A stretch of 64,000 bases of DNA from Limnoperna fortunei (GCA_944474755.1 OX104113.1:65988074-66052073), one strand, 5' to 3'; counted from the first letter of the stretch, positions 23,079 to 35,436 are shown. The notes: generated by a model from the sequence alone, not told the origin. A program made the numbers and translations.

Positions 23079-23165
23079 CTTCGATTCTGTTAACGAGTGG
23101 TTACTACCAGCCCCTGATAAACAGTCTAGTATACTAGGAATATTGGCTATTACACCTTGAAGAAC
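23079..23165 (-). CDS. PPP4R4: PPP4R4 exon 13 (HEAT repeat)
   Basis: 87 nt, phase 0, acceptor AAACAG|GTT, donor AAG|GTATTT. It codes VLQGVIANIPSILDCLSG, then AGSNHSLTESK, matching vertebrate VLDALIDHLPEILELMS plus a polar loop. Its last 40 or so bases and donor recur six more times in the intron as a 52-bp array (22760-23078). The upstream flank is also altered: a tandem-core element ends 33 bp from its acceptor. Confidence 0.9.
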
Positions 23166-23197
23166 CTGTTTAATAAATAAATAATAAATAAACACAA

Positions 23198-24537
23198 CAA
23201 GTGTGGACACAGAAAAACGTCTCGCCTGAATTCCGCATCAGTAACGAAAAAAAATTTCATCATAAGCATTACGTAAATAGCATTAATTATGAGCAGCGGC
23301 CTGTATACCAATTATTGTCACCATACTATGCATAGTTACAGAGGAACTGTCCTTATACAAAAACATTAACGAAGTCGCTGAACCGTTAAATTGAGGTCAA
23401 GGTCAGGTGACACCTACCAGACAATCATTTACTATTCATCAGCAACCTATATACCAAATATTGTCATCCTACCATGCTTGGTTACAGGGGAACAGCAGTA
23501 ACCTAAAAACTTCAACGTAGTCACTGGACCGTGAAATTGAGGTCAAGGTCAAATGGCACCTACCAGACAGTCATGTACTATTCATCAGCAACCTATATAC
23601 CAAATATTGTCATCCTACCATGTGTAGTTACAGAGGAACTGTCGTAACCCAAAAACTTTAACGTAGTCGCTGGACCGTGAAATTGAGGTCAAGGTCGAGT
23701 GACACCTACCAGACAGTCATGTACTAGTCATCAGCAACCTATACACCAAATATTGTCATCCTACCATGCATAGTTACAGAGGAACTGTCGTAACCCAAAA
23801 ACTTTAACGTAGTCACTGGACCGTGAAATTGAGGTCAAGGTCAGGTGACACCTACCAGACAGTCATGTACTAGTCATCAGCAACCTATACACCAAATATT
23901 GTCATCCTACCATGCGTAGTTACAGAGGAACTGTCGTAACCCAAAAACTTTAACGTAGTCGCTGGACCGTGAAAATGAGGTCAAGGTCAGGTGACACCTA
24001 CCAGACAGTCATGAACTAGTCATCAGCAACCTATATACCAAATATTGTCATCCTACCATGTGTGGTTACAGAGGAACTGTCGTAACCCAAAAACTTTAAC
24101 GTAGTCGCTGGACCGTGAAATTGAGGTCAAGGTCAGGTGACACCTACCAGACAGTCATGTACTAGTCATCAGCAACCTATATACCAAATATTGTCATCCT
24201 ACCATGTGTGGTTACAGAGGAACTGTCGTAACCCAAAAACTTTAACGTAGTCGCTGGACCGTGAAATTGAGGTCAAGGTCAGGTGACACCTACCAGACAG
24301 TCATGTACTAGTCATCAGCAACCTATACACCAAATATTGTCATCCTACCATGCGTAGTTACAGAGGAACTGTCGTAACCCAAAAACTTTAACGTAGCCGC
24401 TGGACCGTGAAATTGAGGTCAAGGTCAGGTGACAGGTGACTGACTGGCAAGTACTCATCATAAGCTACCTCTGGACCAAATTTGATGGACCTAGGGCTTG
24501 GGCTTACAAAGATATGAAGCAAGATGTCAAGTGTTTA

Positions 24538-24582
<45 letters not shown>

Positions 24583-24631
24583 ATTCCCATACATATGTCT
24601 CGCCTCCAGCGACGAAAGTCGCAGGCGAGAC
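23198..24631 (+). mobile_element. Complete tandem-core element (family H), largest copy
   Basis: Same ends and order as the copy at 17405, with about seven 146-bp units and a longer (GCC)n run at 24539-24582 before the terminal hairpin. It fills most of intron 12 (1723 bp) and its 5' end is 33 bp from the exon 13 acceptor. Units are very similar to each other and to those at 17600-18300. Confidence 0.92.
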
Positions 24632-24888
24632 AAAAAAAACCATTTGAACCACAAAGTATGTAAAACATCATAAAGGATTTATTCTGATTATTTTTAGAGT
24701 ATTTGTATTTCATTCTATTTATTTGTTTAATGCCATATCAAGCAACATGTAAATATAAGTATACACATTGGTTCAAATGATAAAGAACTCAAAAGTTTTT
24801 GATTTTCAAATAAATGGATGACTTGTAAAAACAAGTTTTAAAGCCATATTTTAAATGTCTTGTTTGTATTCACACTAAAACTTCTTAC

Positions 24889-24966
24889 ATCAACACATTC
24901 ATCTTTCAACAGAAGTACAAGATCTGCCTGAGTTACACAGACATGTTGACCAAGTACCTTGGCTAT
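24889..24966 (-). CDS. PPP4R4: PPP4R4 exon 12 (HEAT repeat)
   Basis: 78 nt, phase 0, acceptor ATTTCAG|ATA, donor GAT|GTAAGA. It codes IAKVLGQHVCVTQADLVLL followed by LKDECVD. The vertebrate protein has VSKLLNSGVYLIHKELITLLQDES. The following intron is mostly filled by a tandem-core element. Confidence 0.92.
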
Positions 24967-26157
24967 CTGAAATGACAGAACAAAATATCTAGTATTAACA
25001 ATAATAGTCAGGTAAACAAACATATAATATATTTAGATTGTCAGAAAAAAAAAATGTATAGGTAGGAGCCTTAGAAATGCAGGCTCTTTTGATAATTGTC
25101 ATCTGTTTCACTGTCAGTACATATGAACTTTATTTTCTGATAATGTATAAATATTGATTTTACCCTGCAAAAATAAAATTTGTTTAAAGAAATACATGAA
25201 ACCAGAGCATTTCTTGCAGATTTAAGGGTAGAAAATCTAGTGATAACAAATATCATATCTGACAACATGTTGTGAACAAGAACATAACACTAAATATCAC
25301 TGGACTGAGGAAAGAGTACAAGGAAAGTTAATACAGTAAAAATGTATATATATATATAATTTGCATGTATGTTTAAAATTGTAGAAACATATGATTAGAT
25401 AATCATAGTGCTAGCACACTAAAATAACTGACAGCATATTATACTGTCCCCACAATAAGATATGTTACTACTTCCTTTGTGCTCATTTACCAGAGAGTTA
25501 CCAGATAAAAATTTGAATGTCTTCAGTTCTACCATATAGAGGATTATGCCCATGATCACAGGCCCTACTGATGAGAACCATAAAAAGAAAACCACCGAGT
25601 AGTCCCAGAATCCTCTGCCGTCCAACGCTTTTTTTTTTTGCGTGGGACGTCAAGAGAGCTCTCCATAAGCAAAACAGCCGATTTTGCTACAACGGTCTGG
25701 GTCGGCAAATTTCATCGTTTCCAGATGTTAACAAACCTTTTCGTCCAGTTAAACTAGATATAATTCACTTCTTTAGATATTTTTCTCAATGAATATAATA
25801 ATCATACCTTTAATCAAGATGATTTAAGTCCATTTCTAAGCTAACTTCCATCAATACCCTTATATTTGGACATTTCAACTTTCATTTTGAACAAAAAGTC
25901 ATGTGACATCAATGTGACTTATGTCCAGTGCTTAAATTAGCTCCTATTCATTGCAGTGGGGGTATAATTAATTTATGGAACAGCCATTACGCCAGAAGAG
26001 AAAAAAGACATCGTTTTCCTGGTCTTTCAAACAAACACACAAATCTTATAAATAAGATTATTTCACAAGTAGTGCTAGGAATTACTTTTGGGGAAACATA
26101 TTTCTGCTTTAAAATGGTCTGTCTCCTAACTTTGTCTGACGAAGCAATAAACGATGT

Positions 26158-26300
26158 TTGTTTGATGTTTGAATGGTGTTTTAACGCCACTTTCAACAAT
26201 TTTTCAGCTATTTCATGGCGTCCAGTTTTTATTGTGGGAGGAAGCCGGAGTGCCCGGAGAGAACCTTGACCTGCGGTACGAAAACTGGTAATCCTTGTCA
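26158..26300 (-). mobile_element. SINE copy, truncated in the middle
   Basis: Tail, central box and the ggaggaagccgg...cctgcggtac part are present. Similarity stops at 'aatccttgtcaa', so the tRNA head is missing. Intron 11. Confidence 0.85.
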
Positions 26301-26403
26301 ACAAATTAAATATCTCACAATTTTTAAAGAGAACCCTAAAGCTATAAAATAAATGTTGTACAGCTTGATTCTTTAACTAAAGTGATGACAATATGCCACT
26401 TAC

Positions 26404-26523
26404 TTCATGAAAGCCACCAGATACAGCTTTCCTAACATGAACATTAGGATCTTTACACAGACTAGAAAATGTTCCAAGTAACTCAGTTTTAAAATGCTTT
26501 GCACCAATAAATAAAACCATTGC
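26404..26523 (-). CDS. PPP4R4: PPP4R4 exon 11 (HEAT repeat)
   Basis: 120 nt, phase 0 at both ends, acceptor TTTTTAG|GCA, donor GAA|GTAAGT. It codes AMVLFIGAKHFKTELLGTF, then SSLCKDPNVHVRKAVSGGF. The vertebrate protein has AMIVFVDPKNFHMELYSTF, then CLCHDPEVPVR. The DP.V.VR turn marks a HEAT unit. Confidence 0.94.
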
Positions 26524-26679
26524 CTAAAAATAGAAAAAATATTGTATTATATACATTTTGGGTAAAGATCTAATAATACTTAGTACTTATAAAATGTTGT
26601 ACAATATGTGGAATCTATTTTTGTGATATGACGAAGAGTTATCTTTCAACTGGAATTTTCCAGTTCTTTATTTCTAACT

Positions 26680-26740
26680 TGTTCCTGTCCTGAATAGAGC
26701 TGGACATTAAGCAAACATTAAACAATCAATCAATCATGGT
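26680..26740 (+). repeat. Fragment of a (TCAA)-tailed dispersed repeat
   Basis: 'tcctgaatagagctggacat' followed by 'taaacaatcaatcaatc' matches the longer copies at 32895-32985 and the reversed ones at 41330-41400 and 44822-44890. A second, distinct SINE-like tail is likely. Confidence 0.55.
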
Positions 26741-27053
26741 AAGAAAGTGTTTAAATCAAGATATCTATCAATTTAGAATAGATATTCTAGTTCTGGTTTT
26801 TTAGGTGCTGTCTATAAAACAGAAGTTATTTCCCTTGATACACACTATTAGTTTCACTTCCCGACATGTTGCAACTAATCACGGTAATTAATTTGTCATA
26901 CTTAAGTTATCGTTTGAATTTGATTTCATTCTCAATAAGGCAATTTAGTAAAAGCCACATTGAGCATACATTAAGTAGAGAAAATTTAAATGACTAAGGA
27001 CACCTCTGTAGACAAATGGAACCAAACACTAAATATATAAAATCTTCTCTTAC

Positions 27054-27128
27054 TGGAAAATTATATGCACAGTTTTTTCTACACTGTAAAAACTTGTCAT
27101 CTTCTGTGAAATCTGGTATTTCTGTAAT
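27054..27128 (-). CDS. PPP4R4: PPP4R4 exon 10
   Basis: 75 nt, phase 0 at both ends. The acceptor is CTCTACAG|ATT; a second AG 7 nt downstream would break the frame. It codes ITEIPDFTEDDKFLQ followed by CRKNCAYNFP. KNCAYNFP is identical to the vertebrate block before AMIVFV. The donor is CCA|GTAAGA. Confidence 0.94.
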
Positions 27129-27288
27129 CTGTAGAGAATTAAAATGTGTATTATTTAGATGTGTTTATTAATAAATTACTTTGAAAACAAACATGATACA
27201 ACATATGATTGATTTAAGATAAATTTTGTGCATTGTATTGGTGGATAAGGCAACTAAAGAAATGACACAGCACAAATATTCTAAAATA

Positions 27289-28156
27289 TTACCGTACATA
27301 CTCGCACATAAGTCTGGAAATTGGGAGTTAAAATTTGGTTTTGGAGAAGGGTTCCTACTTTTAAGCGAGTCATACCACAAGAGGAAAAAATTCCGGTCGA
27401 ATTTTGAAGGCCATATATAGATCACCAACTATAACGACGAAAATAGACAGATACGTGATTAGTTATGCTAAATAAAGTATATTTAAGACATTAATAAAGA
27501 TTGTTTTTATTTGTGTATTGTTTATTTTATCCAGTTTCAATATTTCCATTTATATTTACCACTGTTTACACAAGTATCGATTTATTTGTATGTATTGCAT
27601 AATACATCCGGTGATGTCATGATACAACTAAAAACCGAAAATCAAGATAAACATAACTTATACATATATGCTACAGAATTCGTTTTTTCATCAATTATTA
27701 TTTTAATTTTGCAAACCATATTCCTTTATATTTTGTATTTTAGCTTTCATTTATTTTAAAAACTCTGCTTTAACTATTAAATAATTACGAAAATGAATAT
27801 TTGTATATTTACTTGTGTTTGTCTTTTTTATGGTTTTTAGTCATAGCAAATTCAGGGAGATAATTACGTTTACATTTTCGAAACACGTGTACACTAGTGT
27901 TAACAAACCACTTAGGATAAATGACAAGCGATATTTAACTCATAAAACATGAGAAACAAATAATAAACAAGAAGTCTTACTGATATAATGATTTTTATTC
28001 ACAAATTTGGAATTTTTATTTGAATCTGACCTCATGTCAACACGTCTGTCTTCCAACCAACTTATACGAGGGTCAACAGCAAAATACCAGATTTTAAGTC
28101 CCAAAAAGACACCCCGACTTATATGCGGACCGACTTTTAAGCGAGCATCTACGGTA
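27289..28156. mobile_element. Non-autonomous TIR element, old
   Basis: taccgtacatactcgcacat near 27290 is mirrored at 28156 by agcgagcatctacggta. The next inner parts also pair in blocks (ataagtc, cttttaagcgag). Flanking TA is possible. About 865 bp, no transposase. It fills half of intron 9. Confidence 0.65.
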
Positions 28157-28793
28157 AATAAAAAGTATCTATAGCAAATACCTTAATTTTTGACAAGTAC
28201 CAATGGTACCATACATGATGTACATGTATTAAACCTCACTTAAAAAGACACTTAATGATTGGCTCAGAATAATATCATGACATTTATAAATGAGATGACT
28301 TGCTAAACCCCAAAATTTGCTTGGAGAAAGTGACAACTCCAAAACTATATGGTAACAATCTCGTGATCGACAACAGAAAACAGGGTGGCAACAGTCACAC
28401 TGGACAACCCCAATTAACTAAAACTCATGTGATCGACAACTGGAAACTGTCTTCATTATTTATATTTACAAGTTATGGCAGAAAACTAATTTTTGACAAC
28501 AAATTATTCGAAAAACCTTAATTAGGAAGCATGTTTGAGCTATGTTGATTTGCTCGGTTTAATAAAACAATTATTGCCTTTAATAGGTGGACATCCAGAA
28601 CTGTCAACTGGCTTAGGTTGTATTCCCTAGGGTATACATGTACAACCCTTATGAAAGTAAACCGATGCAAGTTGACAATTCTAGATGTCCAAATTTTAAG
28701 ATATAACCCAGGAAATCAATTACTTGTAATTATTCCTTTTTATTTTATCATACTTTTCACAAGTATGGTTAAAAGTGTGCACACTGTACTTAC

Positions 28794-28915
28794 TGTAGGA
28801 CTTAAATCTTTTTCTGTGTCTTTGTTTCCTTTCACTTTTTCAACAGTTAGACCAACTTTACACAACTTCTTAAAATAATCCACAAACCACTGCTTCTGTT
28901 CATCCGTTAAATATG
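28794..28915 (-). CDS. PPP4R4: PPP4R4 exon 9
   Basis: 122 nt, acceptor TTTACAG|CA, donor ACA|GTAAGT. It codes YLTDEQKQWFVDYFKKLC, then a KVGL segment and a charged loop rich in Lys, Glu and Asp ending LSPT. The vertebrate protein reads FTPDQHLRFLEFYKKLCTLGL followed by a variable polar loop at this point. Confidence 0.92.
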
Positions 28916-30275
28916 CTGTAAAAACATACACTTAACATAAGCTTTACAGATTCTATAAAAAATTGTAATGTTTTATCTTAGTTTAACTTAGTTACGACAA
29001 TGAAACCTTTAAAATTAATATTCATTTGGCGACCAGTATGTATTAACCTGAAATTTATTACATGGCAAGAAGTGACCAGTATAGCTTCATGATTGATTGC
29101 CTTGGTTTTCCTAAATATTACTTAAATTAAAACTGTTTCAGATTCGTCAAGGCAATTTAATCTTCCTTCGGTCAAAAAGATAATGAGGCTTGTTTTGAAG
29201 TTAAAATTTATGGAAAAATGTTTCACTGAACTGTATATAAGCCATATATTTGGCAAAACCATGTTGTCTATGTCTCATGGATCTATTAAAATAATATAAA
29301 GCACAATTTATTCTTCTGTTCAATCACTCATGTATTTTTTCACTTTGTTATTAGTCTTAGTCAGTGCCAAATACTTCCTCAGTTTTAATCAGCACAAAAT
29401 ATAGCTTGAAATATTTATTCACAAGGAACTATTCCATTTGATCTTGTGTAAATGATCCTTGAGAATCTAAATTTTCCACAGAATTATATAGACTGACAAG
29501 ATGTATGTAATTCCTTATTATATATCTTTTGTCTCTTTTTCTTCATTTGGAGTAAGTTTTTTTTTACTTTTTCAGCAATTTTTCAAAAACATCATAGAGC
29601 AGTGTTTTCTACCAAACACTTTGATCAGATGATCAAAAGAAATGCCTTGTGACGTCAGCACTTACAATCATTTTACACTTGCAAATTTTAGTGAAAAACA
29701 ATGCATCTTTTTTAAGGAGTAAGCAGGAATACCCAGTTTGCACACAGCTGCATTTCACACCTTAAATTTACATTACCCAGCATGTCAGCATTTTGAAACA
29801 CTTTTTAACAGGATGTACTTGGAATTCTTTTATATATATATATTTGAATTGCATAGTTTTGCATATGGAATTCTCCAACAGACTTATTGTTTGTTAACTT
29901 GTTATGTCATTAAAACCAATGAACTACTGCTTGCAGGACATTAAGCATTAAATCAATCAATAATTTGGAATTCTCTGGACATTCATTGAATAAACATTCC
30001 TTTTGTGATCAATTCATCTGATTAGTTTTTACATGACTTTTTAAAGTTTTTTTTTATATATCTGTTTGAACATTATTGGTCATGATAAAAAACCTCTTTC
30101 TTTCTAAAAACATATTTTCAAACATATGTCTTTAGCATCAAAGAGATCCTTATCTGGACCAAAAATGTTCAAACACTTCAACAATTTTTATAAGTATTTT
30201 GTTTAGTTTATCAAATCTATTATGAACATCTCGTATATTATTTCACCATACAAGTATTTTATTCAAATTACCTAC
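28916..30275. other. PPP4R4: PPP4R4 intron 8
   Basis: AT-rich. Around 29560-29720 there are remnants that recall the SINE ('ttcagcaatttttcaaaaac', 'gagtaagcaggaatacccag'), too decayed to call. A short (TA) run lies near 29830. Confidence 0.5.
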
Positions 30276-30398
30276 CTAACAGACCATGGCTGACTTTTCC
30301 AATCTGCTTGGCAACTTCTGGCAGGGTAGAATCTTCTGATTGCATTGCTTGTTGACAGAACTTACACACCAATGGAATGATTGTATTGGTACAGGTTT
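30276..30398 (-). CDS. PPP4R4: PPP4R4 exon 8 (HEAT repeat)
   Basis: 123 nt, acceptor TTTACAG|AA, donor TTAG|GTAGGT. It codes TCTNTIIPLVCKFCQQAM, then LPEVAKQIGKVSHGLL. The vertebrate protein has QTILPLVKSFCEKSF, then LGKLCHGLYG. The match is moderate but in the right order, with consistent phases on both sides. Confidence 0.9.
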   Translation of the reverse strand, partial: KPVPIQSFHWCVSSVNKQCNQKILPCQKLPSRLEKSAMVC

Positions 30399-32200
30399 CT
30401 GTAAAAATATATTATACACAAACTTTTAAATGTAAATTATTTGTCTCTGCATCTTATTATACAGTTTTATATACAAGTGGAATGTCAAATATGAAAGTAA
30501 ATTAAACACTCCCTGAATCTACATAATTACAACAGTTTTTCAACTCAAATTAGCATAATTAAGTACACATAGTTAGCAAAAAATTGGATATTCTGTTTAA
30601 TTAATGACTTTTGAAAATTGCTCCTAAAATAGTGTAATGCATTACTACTAGTGTAGTAAAAGAAAACAATTGCATGTTACAACACCTTTTCTGACATTAT
30701 AAAACAAGGTTTTTTAAATAAAATGTTTAAAATAAAATCATGATTGAACAACAGAGCAGAATTTCAGTTCTAGTTATCCAGCAAAAACAAAACCGATCCT
30801 CAAAAATGGTTTGGGTTATACAACAAGTTGTTAATTTCACTGTCAACAAATTTTCTAATTAATTCATGGTTACTAGTTTAACTAGCAGAGAAGGCCATAG
30901 TACCTGTAAAAAATCACCAATCACTGACAAGCTTTTTCATTACATACTTTATTTCATTATTTGGCAAAAACAAGGCATCTTTTTTTAGTCATTATACCAA
31001 GCTAGGGGAGACAACCACCTATAAGCTTTCCAGAAAACTTGGTGGGGGAAGAAGGCAGTTCACATTCACATTTTTAGGCAGATGGGACAATGTAGTTTTT
31101 TTATCTGAAAACCCCATTTGAAAATACATAAAATTCTGGTGGTACTACCTGGAAGTGTCACATACTTCCTGAAAAACCCAAAAAGTAAAACAGCTAGTGC
31201 TGACCTATATAGAAATAAAGCTTAGAAAATATATTGTGTTTATATTCATTTTCAACTTATATGGTAAGCATAAATTATCAATATGAAAATTACTTCAAGT
31301 CAGTTTGGTCTGATTTATAAGAAATGGTCATGAAAATGCAAGTTATCAAAGTAAGTTACAACCTTAAAAACTTAACAGGGACAAAAATTACGTCATTTAA
31401 ATAACAACATGCACAGAATTGCTTCATATGTTTTTCAGTTTTATACAATTACACACTCACTCAAACAATACAATTATTTTTCTAAAACAATCATTTTTAT
31501 GCCTTTCAATATCGTGAATGTGATGTTATTATGGAAGACATTATTGCATACAAATAAGAAACCAATATTCAAGTCACATGGATAAAATTTACATAATAAA
31601 AACTGCATTAATAATGAATTGAAGTGCAATACAGAACAAAAACGATTGTACATTATTTAATTGGTAGATTTGCCAACTCGGCATCTATTTCAAATGTTCA
31701 TTTACATTAAAAACACATAATCCTATGTATCCCATTTCTGCAATGATAATTGCAGAATAATAAGTGCTTCAGCTATTAAAGACTTCAAAAGAACAAAAAA
31801 CAAAAATTTCTGAAAACATGAATTGAAATATAATGTCAAGGATAATTACAGACATATAAACAAGTTCTCCTATAAAACTAATTAAAAAATTTTTCATTGA
31901 CATGATTAACTTCCTGTATGTTCTTTAGAACCAAAGCTAGAAGTGTCTTTGTTTCCTGAACAGAATCTGATACTTAATTTTCCTCAAAAGAAAAGAACAT
32001 TTTTTTATGTTGTATTTAAATGAATGAATGAATGGGCAAAAAAACGTCGAAAATAAAATCTTTTTGATAGTGGCACTTAAGTGAAATAGTGTCAAACAAA
32101 GCTTTTTAACCTTACGATCTTGTTACAAAATTGATGGAATTATGTGTGAAAGCACTTTATGGTCATTTCAATCAAAACCAAAAAGTTTTAGGTAAAATAC
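30399..32200. other. PPP4R4: PPP4R4 intron 7
   Basis: 1.8 kb of AT-rich sequence. I see no repeat, exon or RNA gene. Confidence 0.6.
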
Positions 32201-32322
32201 CTGAATCAAGTAAAGTGAGTACATTGACAACAGTTTCTAAGCCATGAACTCGTACAGAACTCTCCTCGTCTTTAGTAAGCTCAACTAACTCTGGCAATAT
32301 TGCACTTTTAGTGGCTTCTAGC
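32201..32322 (-). CDS. PPP4R4: PPP4R4 exon 7 (HEAT repeat)
   Basis: 122 nt, acceptor CTTCAG|G, donor CAG|GTATTT. It codes EATKSAILPELVELTKDEE, then SSVRVHGLETVVNVLTLLDS. The vertebrate protein has TELTKSVVLPELIELSRDE, then SSVRLAAFETLVNLLD. The DE..SVR motif is the expected HEAT turn. Confidence 0.95.
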
Positions 32323-32894
32323 CTGAAGTATACAAAACAAAGTATTTAACATGCAGATAAACCAAACACAATCCTCAATTAATCACCAAATTTCATAAGA
32401 AAGAAAGAACATAAAGGACATATATGTGAGCAATAAATACTGACTTCATTTTTTATGTTCTGAAAGAGTAACTTGCTTGTTATAATGCACTGAAACACTG
32501 GTATAGAATACATGCATGGCATTTTAATTTGTTTTAGCATGCCGCCAATGTTTTTGATAACGATTGATAAAACGGCGTTCGATTCCACTTCCAATTTTTT
32601 AATTACGTAACTTTTATAGGTTGATTCTGTAAGAATATACAGTGAAAATGTCTGATACTTCCCAGGTACTAATTATGTTCTAACTCGATTACATCAATAT
32701 TATGTTATGTTCTTCAGTACAGCATGATAAACAAATATGATAAATGTTAATTATAACTCATATTTCAATGCATTTTTCTCTGTCTGTTTCATAAAGAATA
32801 TTAGTATACATAAGTAAAATGTAACATATACACATATTCTGCTTTTTCCCTCTATTTGCTTATATGAATTTTCATGCCACTTTCATCAAGTATT

Positions 32895-32938
32895 CATGTC
32901 CTGAATATAGCTGAAATATTGCTTGCTGGACATTAAAC

Positions 32939-32985
<47 letters not shown>
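32895..32985 (+). repeat. (TCAA)n tailed repeat
   Basis: 'tgaatatagctgaaatattg' and 'cttgctggacattaaac' followed by eleven or so TCAA units. Intron 6. Same tail family as 26680-26740. Confidence 0.75.
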
Positions 32986-32988
<3 letters not shown>

Positions 32989-33140
32989 CAAAAATTATTC
33001 AGCAATATAATGGCTTCCAGTTTTTTTTATAGAAGTACAAAACTTTGAGAACACCCAACCTTCAACTTTATGTCTATAAAAAATAATGCCCGTTTAATTT
33101 CTTTGTAATGAAATGAATTTCCATTAACAATATGACATAC

Positions 33141-33248
33141 CCTAAACCTCTAGCTACAGAGCCTAGCTGGTTACACATACATCCTCGGACCTCATAATCC
33201 ACATCTTGACACAGAGACTGAACAACTGGCAGGATTTCTTTCTTAATA
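33141..33248 (-). CDS. PPP4R4: PPP4R4 exon 6 (HEAT repeat)
   Basis: 108 nt, acceptor TTGTAG|T, donor GG|GTATGT. It codes IKKEILPVVQSLCQDVDY, then EVRGCMCNQLGSVARGL. This is the classic HEAT pattern with a conserved Asp and Arg (QDV...EVR), matching vertebrate KSLCQDVEYEVRSCMCRQL. Confidence 0.95.
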
Positions 33249-33851
33249 CTACAATACAGACCAAATAATGTGTAATAAAAAATATGTTTTTAAAATGTTA
33301 TATAAATTCTCAAATATTTTTGATCTACTGGCTTGCTGAAACTGCTGAATTAAATAGATTTAAAATGGCACTTCAGCCTGTTGTAAAATTAATTTACTGG
33401 TGTAGGATGGAGTACCACAGAGAACCAACCACCAAACATGGTCAAGTGAGTGGTCAATGCCAAAACACCAACTGCCTGGTTACTGTTATTTACATAAACA
33501 ATAATTAAACAATAAGTTATTACACATTTCTATGATTTTTGTTAAATGGTAAATATAAGTGATGGCAATCCTAAGCAAATTCATAATTGATTACTGGTTT
33601 CCAGTAAGTAACTAATTACTAATTAAAATTTAATTATGCATATTTGCTTCTCATCAGAAGTGAAATTTGACTATTTTCTTCACATTATTTATTACACAAA
33701 ATCAGAAAAACTTGTTATTCACAAAATGTCAGCATACATTAAAGATTTCTACATGTATAAAACATGTATTATATATATAGGATCTTACATTGGTACGAGT
33801 GGATTATCGGATTTCTCCAATCGAGATAGTTAAATTATGGAATTTTAAGTC

Positions 33852-34088
33852 CAAGCCTAATTACAGCAGATCATACATATACAGCTACAATGTATCTTTA
33901 GCAAAACATTCTGAACTTTTAAGCAACCATTCAAACTGGTATTGCTTCAATGTACAATTAGTTGAATTTTAACATAAACTGGTATGAACATGAACTTTGA
34001 AAATTAATAGGGAAAGAGGGAAATTGAACATTCTACAGGGAGGATTTTGATCCCCAACCACTATTGACATATAGTAATATAAGCCTAC
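33852..34088. repeat. 237-bp duplication, copy 1
   Basis: From caagcctaattacagcag to ataagcctac this is base-for-base identical, by my reading, to 37871-38107. The unit has aagccta near both ends. It abuts the element at 34089. Confidence 0.93.
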
Positions 34089-34667
34089 TTTTTCCCATAG
34101 GGTCCTATGTTAAATTAAGTCCTGCGGTGGCAGCCATTTTGAACTTCCAATTGCCATAAAAAACACAAACTTTATAGAGGACCATCCAAACAATATTGCT
34201 AGTAAGTTTTTGTTTCCATTGATTAACCGGTTTCAGAGAAGAAGCCTTTTAAAACTTTTTCCCATAGGGTTCTATGTTAAACTAAGTCCTGCAGTGGTGG
34301 CCATTTTGAATTTCCAATTCCCATCTAAAACACAAACATTATAGAGGACCATCTAAACAATATTGCTAGTAAGTTTTGTTTTGATTGGTTAAACGGTTTC
34401 AGAGAAGAAGCCCTTTTTAACTTTTTTCCCATAGGGTCCTATGTTAAACTAAGTCTTGAGGTGGCAGCCATATTGGTTTACCAATCAAAATAAAAAACAC
34501 AAACTTTGTAAAGGTCCATCCAATGAACATTATGGCCAAGTTTGGTTTCAATTGGCCAAGTGGGTTCAGAGAAGAAGATTAAAATGTAAAAAGTTTACAG
34601 ACGCCGCCGACGACGGACGCAAAGTGATAACAATAGCTCACATGACCCTTTGGGTCAGGTGAGCTAA
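34089..34667 (+). mobile_element. Hairpin-type tandem-core element, 5' truncated (relative of family G)
   Basis: Three units of about 168 bp, each starting near 'ttcccatagggtcctatg', then 'agacgccgccgacgacggac' and a terminal hairpin agctcacatgaccc/gggtcaggtgagct ending at 34667 with A residues after it. The 3' end is close to that at 12436 but the core is unrelated in sequence. Confidence 0.82.
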
Positions 34668-35062
34668 AAATAAAATGATAGTACAGCTTGTATTTATATT
34701 TTATAGAGCTCAAAATATGATGGCTTCTGAAACTTTACACATAAACACACAAATTCTGGCAAAGAAAATTCAGTAAATAACTGCTTTATTTGTTCATTTT
34801 CAAAATAATTACTGCTATTTTTATTTCCTAACTTGCCCATATCATCATCATAAATGTTGACATGAAATTTTATCGCATGAACTTTCATATTCATAATATT
34901 CTGACATAACAACTGCAAGTTTTTAACATGCGAACTGAGCACCTAAATGAAACAATAATATTTTTGTACTAAAAAACATCTGGTTAACATTGCTAGTTAT
35001 TACGAAGTTGACCTAACTGTTACCTCGTCAAATGCAGGTTTTTAGCCACACCCTGTACTTAC

Positions 35063-35169
35063 ACAAATGATTCAAATTTAGTACAGATTTTTCCCAGTAT
35101 CTTACAACAGGCCATTCGAGCAGCGACTGACTGGGAAAGTTGACCTTTGGCTATTGCAACATGTAAAAT
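35063..35169 (-). CDS. PPP4R4: PPP4R4 exon 5 (HEAT repeat)
   Basis: 107 nt, acceptor ATTTCAG|ATT, donor GT|GTAAGT. It codes ILHVAIAKGQLSQSVAAR, then MACCKILGKICTKFESF. The vertebrate counterpart is VLNQLVSKAQLSQPVQSR followed by ACCKILGKLTNKFD. Alternating amphipathic helices are typical of HEAT units. Confidence 0.94.
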
Positions 35170-35436
35170 CTGAAATGAAAAATTGCAAAATAATTCTAAA
35201 TATGTCCTTTTAAATGAATGCAACTTAAATGCTTAACAAGTGGTATACAAGTAGGTGGTGTTAGAAAAATAACCCACTACGACTTCCTAGAAAAAACTGA
35301 CAACTGGGAAAAACCATATATGACATTTAAAACAGCATCAAATGGTTTTAAATGAAAACAAAAACAAAAAATGTGTCTCAGCAACACTGATGTCCCATTT
35401 GCAGATATTGATAAACACCCTCCTTTTTTTTAGTTT

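Noticed and set aside
17405..24631. CRISPR-like arrays in the 146-bp repeats
   Set aside because: Units are contiguous without spacers, in an intron-containing animal gene.
34456..34662. Plus-strand frame ending in a basic peptide
   Set aside because: It lies in the 3' part of the hairpin-type element at 34089-34667.
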